From Clostridiaceae bacterium (GTDB lineage Bacteria; Bacillota; Clostridia; Oscillospirales; Acutalibacteraceae), in NCBI GenBank assembly GCA_904501895.1, contig CAJGCX010000091.1, forward strand, positions 1 to 7,055: a stretch of 7,055 bases of DNA, written 5' to 3'. The notes beneath the pieces are model-generated. The model did not search any database, was not told the DNA's origin, and saw only the letters and a list, made by a program, of their open reading frames with translations. This document shows positions 1 through 4,993 of this stretch, one piece after another (the stretch's first letter is position 1; every line of letters begins with the position of its first letter). Position numbers and translations under genes: made by a program.

Positions 1-1
1 T

Positions 2-976
2 GGTGGTGCTGAAATCTTAAGTGAAGTTATCTGTGCAAAGTTTGATATTACCCCACCTGCACTTCTCCGTGTTCTTTATGACGTTGAGGCACTTGGAATG
101 TTCAGTGTCGGTGACTTTGTAATGGCTACACTTGAAATGCTTACACAGACAGGTATTCTTGAAGGAGTAATCAGTACAACTGAAAACCTTTTATATGACA
201 AGCTTATTGCAGGCTGTACATCTGCTCTTGCTCTTTCAACTTTCTATACATGGCCTAACTATTGGGCATGTGTATCACCTGAAGACTATGAATCTGCTAA
301 ATATTATGTTTTCGGTGAAGAAGGCAGTGAAAAGAGACAGGAATATGCAGGACTTATCAGTAAGCTTGATAATTACGACAAGAATGTTCGTCAGAGAATT
401 CCTGAGCTTATGAAGTCAATCAAGGATGGCGGTGCTAACATCGGCATTATCTCAAAGTATGGTTATCAGATAATTCCTATTGTAGCAAGTTCTGATGTTG
501 TTTCTGACCAGTTTGCATCTGTTACACGTTCATCATTCGGTGCAACAACATCTACAGTTTATGAAACACTTTCTGATGAATATATTGCACAGAGAGAAGC
601 TGAAGGCAAAGGAAAATATATTTCTCCTGATAAGATGATTGATGCTTCTACTTGTATTTATCCTGACTACACATGGTTTATAAAGGGTTCAAGCCATTCT
701 AACTGGAATACATATGAGCTTAAGATTATGTACGAGGTTGCATCTGCTGACAAGCAGTTGACACCTGACGATTACCCATATACTCAGTTTATGGTTTACG
801 ACACACCTACTGATACACTTTATGCTATGACTGAAGAAAATTGTCATACTGAAAACTGGGATGCTGACCCTGAGGTTTATAAGCCAATATCATATTTTGA
901 TAAATTGAAGGTTGCTATAAAGGCTATTTCCGTATGGTTCCCACTCTTTATCGAACAGGTTACAAAAGATATGTAA
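2..976 (+). CDS. Alpha/beta-hydrolase (lipase-like) protein, C-terminal part
   Basis: The reading frame is open from the window edge, so the 5' end is missing; 324 residues are visible, ending in TAA. The ATG at 98 is internal because the frame continues upstream with sensible protein (AEILSEV..., LLRVLYDVEALG). I recognise the pattern of a Firmicutes alpha/beta hydrolase family: a TWPNYWACV segment, a central SSFGAT motif, then ISPDKMIDASTC followed by YPDYTWFIKGSSH. In this family the late histidine (visible residue 232, codon 695-697) is the likely catalytic His, and an Asp in the SSDVVSD or MIDAST segments the likely acid. The Ser nucleophile elbow would lie upstream of the window, so activity cannot be judged. 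The substrate is unknown; lipase/esterase-like is the most I would say. No signal peptide can be assessed. The gene is convergent with the tRNA and radC operon and has its own terminator immediately downstream. Confidence 0.6.
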   Translation, partial: GGAEILSEVICAKFDITPPALLRVLYDVEALGMFSVGDFVMATLEMLTQTGILEGVISTTENLLYDKLIAGCTSALALSTFYTWPNYWACVSPEDYESAKYYVFGEEGSEKRQEYAGLISKLDNYDKNVRQRIPELMKSIKDGGANIGIISKYGYQIIPIVASSDVVSDQFASVTRSSFGATTSTVYETLSDEYIAQREAEGKGKYISPDKMIDASTCIYPDYTWFIKGSSHSNWNTYELKIMYEVASADKQLTPDDYPYTQFMVYDTPTDTLYAMTEENCHTENWDADPEVYKPISYFDKLKVAIKAISVWFPLFIEQVTKDM

Positions 977-980
977 TATT

Positions 981-1009
981 AAAAAGTCCGGTGATAAACC
1001 GGACTTTTT
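981..1009 (+). terminator. Intrinsic terminator of the hydrolase gene
   Basis: This is a perfect 12-bp inverted repeat: arm 981-992 (AAAAAGTCCGGT) pairs with 998-1009 around the 5-nt loop GATAA. A run of six T on the plus strand (1005-1010) follows the GC-rich core. It begins 4 nt after the stop codon at 974-976. Because the left arm starts with A5, it could also slow transcription from the opposite strand, but the better minus-strand terminator is at 1078-1116. Confidence 0.9.
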
Positions 1010-1077
1010 TTAATATGTAATTAATTATATATAAACAGACAGCAAGGAACATTAAAAGTATACAGATATTTTACAAT

Positions 1078-1116
1078 AAAAAAACGACAAAGCTCTAACG
1101 AGCCTTGTCGTTTTTT
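1078..1116 (-). terminator. Terminator of tRNA-Leu (bidirectional hairpin)
   Basis: Arms 1079-1090 and 1105-1116 form 12 perfect base pairs (AAAAAACGACAA / TTGTCGTTTTTT). After one A/C mismatch comes a further 4 bp (GCTC/GAGC) closing a TAAC tetraloop. Read on the minus strand it is followed by a T7 run (plus-strand A7 at 1078-1084), so it is a typical intrinsic terminator. It is symmetric and also has T6 on the plus strand, so it may stop plus-strand readthrough from the hydrolase gene too. The first base of the minus-strand stem is the terminal A of the encoded tRNA CCA. Confidence 0.88.
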
Positions 1117-1202
1117 GGTGCCGGTGACCGGGGTCGAACCGGTACGGTATCGCTACCACTGGATTTTGAGTCCAGCACGTCTGCCAATTCCATCACACCG
1201 GC
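1116..1202 (-). tRNA. tRNA-Leu, anticodon CAA, CCA encoded
   Basis: On the minus strand an 87-nt cloverleaf can be folded. The acceptor stem GCCGGTG (from 1202) pairs perfectly with CACCGGC (1126-1120). A73 and an encoded CCA end at 1116. The D-arm carries the tRNA-Leu sequence GGAATTGGCAGA. The anticodon stem CTGGA/TCCAG encloses the loop CTCAAAA, giving anticodon CAA (1168-1166), which reads UUG. A long class II variable arm (GGTA GCGA TACC) and a T-arm with TTCGACC follow. The long variable arm, discriminator A73 and anticodon all agree with leucine. It has its own consensus promoter 17 nt upstream and a terminator fused to its 3' end; the radC operon may also read through into it. Confidence 0.97.
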
Positions 1203-1219
1203 AAATATTTGACTTTGAT

Positions 1220-1248
1220 ATTATATGAAATTCACAGTAAAATGTCAA
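1220..1248 (-). promoter_or_regulatory. Consensus sigma-A promoter of tRNA-Leu
   Basis: On the minus strand a perfect -35 TTGACA (1248-1243) and a perfect -10 TATAAT (1225-1220) are separated by exactly 17 nt. The expected start point near 1213 gives a leader of about 10 nt before the tRNA 5' end at 1202. A fully consensus promoter suits a highly expressed stable RNA. It lies entirely between the radC stop and the tRNA. Confidence 0.92.
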
Positions 1249-1283
1249 GAGTCATATAAAAGTTTTTATTGGATTATTTATAA

Positions 1284-2015
1284 TTATGTGAAAATATACT
1301 TATATTTCTCACTTGTTCTTAAAGAGAAAAAGTCAGAGCCGTTGCCGATAATAATATGGTCATTAAGCTTAAGGCCTACCTTTTGCAGGAGATTAACCAT
1401 TCCGATTGTAGCATCAATATCATTTCTTGACGGTGCGACAACACCTGATGGATGATTATGAATCAGTATTACGCTTGCTGCATTGCAATTAAGTGCTGTT
1501 TCCACAATCTTTCGAGTATTAAGCGGTGCTGAATTGGAAACACCTTCACTTACCTGAGTAAAGCTTAACACATTACAATTTGAATTAAGACATAAAACAT
1601 ACATTTTTTCATTCGTAACACCCTTGAAATGAGGAGCAACAAATTCAGCAACCTTTTTACTTTTGTCAAGTACAATGTCGTCGTTATTGATTTTATCAAT
1701 CTCATACTTTTTGAAAAGTTCAGGCATCATTTTAATGAGCGTTGCTGAACGCTCACCTATCCCCTTCACACTACAAAGGTCTTCAAGGCTCGCATCAAAA
1801 ACACCTGAAAGAGAACCGAATCTATCCATAAGTGCGTGTGCTTCCTCATTTGTATCCTTTAGGGGCACTGAATAAAACAACAATAATTCAAGCACGTTAT
1901 GGTCCTGAAAATTATCAAGACCTTCACTTAAAAATCGTTGTCTTAATCTTTCACGATGTCCCTCGTGAATGTTTTTAGGCTTTTTATTATCTGCAACCTC
2001 AGACTTTTTTGCCAT
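1284..2015 (-). CDS. radC: RadC family JAMM/MPN+ protein (UPF0758)
   Basis: This is a 243-residue protein of the usual RadC layout. The N-terminal helical domain begins with HEGHRERLRQRFL. A helix-hairpin-helix element with SVKGIGERSA follows at about 82-91. The C-terminal JAB/MPN domain has the metal-site signature HNHPSG (H186, H188) followed by S196 and D199, as in H-x-H-P-x(n)-S-x2-D. The physiological role of RadC is unsettled; the old link to DNA repair in E. coli was withdrawn, and the domain resembles metal-dependent isopeptidases. The segment that usually reads PRE ahead of the HxHP motif is TRK here (167-169). I chose the ATG at 2015, 1 nt after the upstream stop, because an in-frame ATG at 2072 would add 19 unfamiliar residues lying inside the preceding gene. 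An AGGGTG about 10 nt upstream may serve as the ribosome site. It is the last protein gene of the metF operon. Confidence 0.93.
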   Translation of the reverse strand: MAKKSEVADNKKPKNIHEGHRERLRQRFLSEGLDNFQDHNVLELLLFYSVPLKDTNEEAHALMDRFGSLSGVFDASLEDLCSVKGIGERSATLIKMMPELFKKYEIDKINNDDIVLDKSKKVAEFVAPHFKGVTNEKMYVLCLNSNCNVLSFTQVSEGVSNSAPLNTRKIVETALNCNAASVILIHNHPSGVVAPSRNDIDATIGMVNLLQKVGLKLNDHIIIGNGSDFFSLRTSEKYKYIFT

Positions 2016-2016
2016 C

Positions 2017-2562
2017 CTATTTAAACACCCTTTTAATTGATTTTCTCCATCTATACAGATAAACTGAAACAAGCCTTGTCAGCATAATATCATAAATTAC
2101 AAACAAGACATTCCCCGCAAGCAACAGTAGTGGTAATGCAAATTTACCAAAGGCTTCAACATCCTCAAATGAAATCATAAAAATCCTTGTTGTAATGAAA
2201 TATGAGGATACTATAGCCACATTAAATATAAGATATTTTACTATCCAACATACAATTCCTTTTATATATCTTTCCAATATGCTTTTGATAATCGGATAAT
2301 ACCCGAAAAAGGCAGCATACATTACTGCTGCTTCTTTATTACCAAGGAGCAAAAGTGAAAGGACACTAACAGCCACATAAATAAGTGTTGCAAATCCGTG
2401 GCCAAACTCCACAACAAGCATCATAAGTAATGCACCGGTAAACATTGGAATTGCATATACAAGAGTTGATGTAACTCCTGCTAAAATCATAAACAAAAGT
2501 GACAAGGCAGCAACAACACCACCTAATGCAACCTTAAATGATAACGCTTTTCTTCTATTCAT
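2017..2562 (-). CDS. Conserved six-helix integral membrane protein, unknown function
   Basis: This 181-residue, very hydrophobic protein has about six predicted membrane segments, roughly residues 9-31, 34-53, 56-74, 77-93, 102-124 and 140-168. The N-terminus (MNRRK) and C-terminus (RWRKSIKRVFK) are basic and probably cytoplasmic. The stretch FFGYYPIIKSILE (85-97) looks like a conserved signature of a family I know only as a Clostridia hypothetical protein. The size and six-helix layout resemble ECF-transporter S components, but no ATPase or T component is nearby and I see no specific ligand motif, so this is only a possibility. The ATG lies 1 nt after the stop of the J-like gene and has no good Shine-Dalgarno in the preceding 15 nt, which suggests translation coupled to the upstream gene. 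The stop TAG is followed after 1 nt by radC. Confidence 0.8.
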   Translation of the reverse strand: MNRRKALSFKVALGGVVAALSLLFMILAGVTSTLVYAIPMFTGALLMMLVVEFGHGFATLIYVAVSVLSLLLLGNKEAAVMYAAFFGYYPIIKSILERYIKGIVCWIVKYLIFNVAIVSSYFITTRIFMISFEDVEAFGKFALPLLLLAGNVLFVIYDIMLTRLVSVYLYRWRKSIKRVFK

Positions 2563-2563
2563 A

Positions 2564-3151
2564 TTAACAACACGGAATCAAATCCCCACCAAGGCACTCA
2601 CAACAACAATCGGCACAAAGGAGTCCCGTACAGATGTCACAAACATCAGTATCCTTTGTCTTGGTCGTTGTTCTGTAACCACCACGAGAATTGTTATTCA
2701 AGGAATTAAAGGCTGCTGAATACTCCTGATTATGAGGGTCCATTGAGCAAGCTGTCTGATAACAGCTATATGCTTCATTAAGCCAGCCACGACGCTGATG
2801 AATAACACCCTTAAGATAATGCCATTCAGCAGTAACCATATAAGATGGTACACCATTAAGAATTGTTTCAGCATCATCAAGTCTTCCTGAATTTATACAC
2901 TGACGGACATCGGAAAACTGTGAGCCATTATTGTAATTATTCTGACTCTGATTACCAGCATAGGCAGTAGTGCCTCTTAATTCATTAAGTACTGCATCAT
3001 ATGCATTATTGAGCTCATTCATTCTCTGTGTTTTTTCGCTATCAGGAATATTCGCATTAGTAATATCCCCTGCAATTCGTCTGTAAGCATCCATTATGTC
3101 CTTTTCCGTTGCATTTCTGCCAACTCCGAGATATTCATAAGGATTATTCAT
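2564..3151 (-). CDS. Degenerate J-domain/TPR protein with Cys-rich C-terminus
   Basis: This 195-residue protein has three parts. Residues 2-60 resemble a J domain (NPYEYLGVGRNATEKDIMDAY, then MNELNNAYDAVL), but the HPD tripeptide that activates Hsp70 ATPase is replaced by TNA at 31-33. After a Gln/Asn-rich linker (about 65-78), residues 81-158 form a TPR-like helical repeat (DDAETILNGVP, GWLNEAYSCYQTACSMDP). The tail from 171 carries nine cysteines in 25 residues (C171, C174, C179, C182-184, C186, C194, C195) and ends LIPCC. I recognise this overall shape, including the GGDLIPCC ending, from Clostridia hypothetical proteins; the function is unknown. The ATG at 3151 is chosen because AGAGGTGA sits 5 nt upstream. 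A GTG at 3160 in the same frame is part of that ribosome site. The gene overlaps the preceding stop codon by 8 nt, so translation is probably coupled. Confidence 0.85.
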   Translation of the reverse strand: MNNPYEYLGVGRNATEKDIMDAYRRIAGDITNANIPDSEKTQRMNELNNAYDAVLNELRGTTAYAGNQSQNNYNNGSQFSDVRQCINSGRLDDAETILNGVPSYMVTAEWHYLKGVIHQRRGWLNEAYSCYQTACSMDPHNQEYSAAFNSLNNNSRGGYRTTTKTKDTDVCDICTGLLCADCCCECLGGDLIPCC

Positions 3152-3989
3152 CGTTTTCACCTCTGTACTTTTTAATTATTCTATCCATCTGAAGGCTTAA
3201 ACCATCATAAATAATATTTTCAATTACTGTAGAAAAGTTATTGAAGCTTTGCTTTTTAAATATTTCTGTTAATGCACCGATTGACATATTTATTATATGG
3301 GTTGAAGCTCCAACTATATCATCACATTCTTTAAAAGGATTAAAGGAATTTTCCTTAATATCCTTTTCATAATCATCAAAGGCATCGAGAAAATAAACAA
3401 CTCTGCCTAACTGATAACCAAACTGCTTTGTATTTTCTTCATTATCTCCTGTTTCACCAATGGAGAAAAGCTGTGAAAGAATTTCTGCAGTAGGATGTGC
3501 TGTTTTATCAAGAGAATGTTCATTACTCTCTTCAAGTTCAAATTGCTCTTGCATACCCTTTTCAACAATTTTATAAATATCAGGAAATTTATTTAAAGCC
3601 TTATTTTTAATAATCGTGAAATATGGTAAAAGAATGTACAAAACAAGTTTTTTAAAAAATCTGCTGTCGTGAAGATTATCCACCAATTTAAAATATGCAA
3701 GAATAACAGTTATTGCACAGGCAATTTTATACACATTATTTTCACAAGTGATTTTCATACACATTTTGCAAGGATTAAATGAACAACAGGATTTTGTTAC
3801 ATTAATTTTATCCTGAGATAATCCCAGCTTATACATTACATAAAAAGCACCGTCATAGCTTAAAAGAAATCGTGATAAGAATCCGTACTCCTTACCCATT
3901 TCCTTGCACAAAGTACAGTAGACACCCTTATATGCTTCGTATTCTTTAATTTTCAGTTCAGGCTTATTTATAGTTACATATCCGAACAT
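3144..3989 (-). CDS. DUF5685 family protein, helical, Asp-rich motifs
   Basis: This 281-residue protein starts MFGYVTINKPELK, which matches the characteristic N-terminus of the family I know as DUF5685; no function is established as far as I know. It appears mostly alpha-helical. Visible features are a CTLC pair (C25, C28), a cysteine cluster (C68, C69, C74, C77, C82, C91), the motif KLVDNLHD (D104, D108), and LGRVVYFLDAFDDYEKD (D202, D205, D206, D210). Two Asp-rich helical motifs about 100 residues apart resemble the paired metal-diphosphate motifs of class I isoprenoid synthases (squalene/phytoene synthase type). This is my inference from pattern only. A hydrophobic stretch near 112-127 might associate with membrane. 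The start lies 3 nt after the metF stop with only a weak, distant AAAGG, so it is probably coupled to metF. The stop overlaps the start of the J-like gene. Confidence 0.82.
   Translation of the reverse strand: MFGYVTINKPELKIKEYEAYKGVYCTLCKEMGKEYGFLSRFLLSYDGAFYVMYKLGLSQDKINVTKSCCSFNPCKMCMKITCENNVYKIACAITVILAYFKLVDNLHDSRFFKKLVLYILLPYFTIIKNKALNKFPDIYKIVEKGMQEQFELEESNEHSLDKTAHPTAEILSQLFSIGETGDNEENTKQFGYQLGRVVYFLDAFDDYEKDIKENSFNPFKECDDIVGASTHIINMSIGALTEIFKKQSFNNFSTVIENIIYDGLSLQMDRIIKKYRGENDE
3157..3164 (-). promoter_or_regulatory. Shine-Dalgarno fixing the J-like protein start
   Basis: AGAGGTGA on the minus strand lies 5 nt before the ATG at 3151 and inside the last codons of the DUF5685 gene. 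It matches the anti-Shine-Dalgarno well, and the GTG within it (3160) should not be read as a start. Confidence 0.8.
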
Positions 3990-3992
3990 AAA

Positions 3993-4850
3993 TTATCTTA
4001 CAATACCTTTCAGAACAGTTTTTGCTGTTTTAGGCTTATTCATTGTATAAATATGTATTCCGTTTACTCCGTTAGAAAGCAAATTGTTGATTTGCTTGAT
4101 TGCAAAGTCAAGACCTGCTTTTTCTAAATCCTCAGGACTATCCTTATATTTTTCAAGAAAAGTCTTCATCTCATCAGGAAGCTTTGTTCCAGAAAGGCTG
4201 ATTATTCTATCAATTTGTTTAATATTAGTAACAGGCATAATTCCTGCGAATACAGGGACTGTAATACCTTTATTTCGAACTTTATCAAGGAAAGAGTAAA
4301 ATACGTCGTTGTCGTAGAAAAGCTGTGAAATGAGGAAATCTACGCCACTATCAACTTTTATTTTAAGATTATCAATATCCTTTTCAAGAGTGTCACATTC
4401 AGGGTGACATTCCGGGTAGCAAGCACCACCAATATCGAAATATCCATACTCCTTAATATGAGAAACCAATTCATAGGCATAGGTATAATATTCACCGTCT
4501 GGTCTTATATAATCCTTAGGGATATCGCCACGCATAGGAAGAATATTATCAATATGATTTTCCTTAAGAGTATGGAGAATACTGTCGATTTTTTCCTTTG
4601 GAGTTGATGCACAGGTTAAATGTGCCAATGCAGTTGTATCAAGTCGATTTTTAATTAAAGAAGCAATCTTTGTTGTATATTCACTTGTGCCACCACCTGC
4701 ACCATAAGTAACGCTCATAAAATCAGGATTAAATGCTGCTAACTCACGGACAGCCCACTCAATACTATCAAATGCAGAGTCCGTTTTAGGAGGAAAAACC
4801 TCAAATGAAATGAGCTGATCCTTAACTAATAATTTTTCTGTAATTCTCAC
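3993..4850 (-). CDS. metF: Methylenetetrahydrofolate reductase
   Basis: MetF reduces 5,10-methylene-THF to 5-methyl-THF with a flavin cofactor, supplying methyl groups for methionine synthesis. The 285-residue protein has the single TIM-barrel domain of bacterial enzymes. Family motifs in order are SFEVFPPK with the probable catalytic Glu (E17), SVTYGAGG (46-53), AHLTC (76-80), MRGD (106-109), SQLFYD (175-180) and HIYTMN (266-271). The usual AxYPExHPE segment is GACYPECHPEC, with C144, C148 and C152. I place the start at the GTG at 4850 because the perfect AGGTGAT site lies 4 nt upstream. The in-frame GTG at 4859 overlaps that site and would add only three residues. No MetV partner gene is adjacent. 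It heads the operon and follows a promoter at 4864-4895. The short leader leaves no room for a SAM riboswitch. Confidence 0.95.
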   Translation of the reverse strand: MRITEKLLVKDQLISFEVFPPKTDSAFDSIEWAVRELAAFNPDFMSVTYGAGGGTSEYTTKIASLIKNRLDTTALAHLTCASTPKEKIDSILHTLKENHIDNILPMRGDIPKDYIRPDGEYYTYAYELVSHIKEYGYFDIGGACYPECHPECDTLEKDIDNLKIKVDSGVDFLISQLFYDNDVFYSFLDKVRNKGITVPVFAGIMPVTNIKQIDRIISLSGTKLPDEMKTFLEKYKDSPEDLEKAGLDFAIKQINNLLSNGVNGIHIYTMNKPKTAKTVLKGIVR

Positions 4851-4854
4851 GTTT

Positions 4855-4861
4855 ATCACCT
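4855..4861 (-). promoter_or_regulatory. Shine-Dalgarno fixing the metF GTG start
   Basis: AGGTGAT on the minus strand is a 7-nt perfect match to the 3' end of 16S rRNA. It ends 4 nt before GTG 4850. The first in-frame GTG (4859) is inside this site and therefore unlikely to be the start. Confidence 0.75.
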
Positions 4862-4863
4862 GT

Positions 4864-4895
4864 ATTATAATAGCACATCAGGATTTTTTTAGCAA
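4864..4895 (-). promoter_or_regulatory. Probable promoter of the metF-radC operon
   Basis: On the minus strand TTGCTA (4895-4890) is followed after 17 nt by TATTAT (4872-4867), which has an upstream TGC, i.e. an extended -10 element. A perfect TATAAT (4869-4864) overlaps it but would be 20 nt from this -35. Either choice puts the start point only about 10-15 nt before the GTG at 4850, so the leader would be very short and just hold the Shine-Dalgarno. Confidence 0.6.
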
Positions 4896-4938
4896 TAGAA
4901 TGACATTTTTTTAACATTTAATTTACAATTTATGCATG

Positions 4939-4972
4939 AAAAAATCCTTGCACCACTTGGGTACAAGGATTT
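4939..4972 (-). terminator. Intrinsic terminator after rpoD
   Basis: On the minus strand the arms AAATCCTTG (4972-4964) and CAAGGATTT (4950-4942) form 9 bp. A G-U pair and three more pairs extend this around a 5-nt loop (4959-4955). A T6 run (plus-strand A6, 4939-4944) ends it. It lies about 20 nt after the rpoD stop and separates the dnaG-rpoD transcript from the metF operon. Confidence 0.92.
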
Positions 4973-4993
4973 GTAATAAAACACTATTTAATA

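Noticed and set aside
98..100. ATG 98 as start of the hydrolase-like protein
   Set aside because: The frame is open upstream to base 2 with plausible protein sequence, so the gene begins outside the window.
195..413. Small plus-strand open frame overlapping the hydrolase gene
   Set aside because: It is a shadow of the real frame with no ribosome site or family resemblance. The same holds for 1225-1455, 1663-1875, 4084-4299, 4404-4607, 5033-5221, 2698-2880, 4984-5274, 5275-5586 and 6603-6791.
1011..1077. Possible gene or RNA between the two convergent terminators
   Set aside because: This short AT-rich spacer has no open frame, stem or promoter pair that I can support.
1254..1268. ATAAAA/TTTTAT inverted repeat after radC as a terminator
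   Set aside because: It is only A-T pairs with a loop of about 2-3 nt and no GC core, so it is too weak and sterically poor.
2013..2072. Longer RadC start at ATG 2072 (19 extra residues)
   Set aside because: It lies inside the preceding membrane-protein gene, has no ribosome site, and adds residues unlike RadC N-termini; ATG 2015 directly follows the upstream stop.
3149..3160. GTG 3160 as start of the J-like protein
   Set aside because: This GTG is part of the AGAGGTGA Shine-Dalgarno of the ATG at 3151, where family members begin with a MNPYEVLG-like sequence.
4857..4859. GTG 4859 as start of metF
   Set aside because: It is inside the perfect AGGTGAT ribosome site; the GTG at 4850 is correctly spaced.
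4860..4938. Riboswitch (SAM or T-box) upstream of metF
   Set aside because: There are fewer than 80 AT-rich nt between the rpoD terminator and metF, most of them promoter, and no conserved stems.
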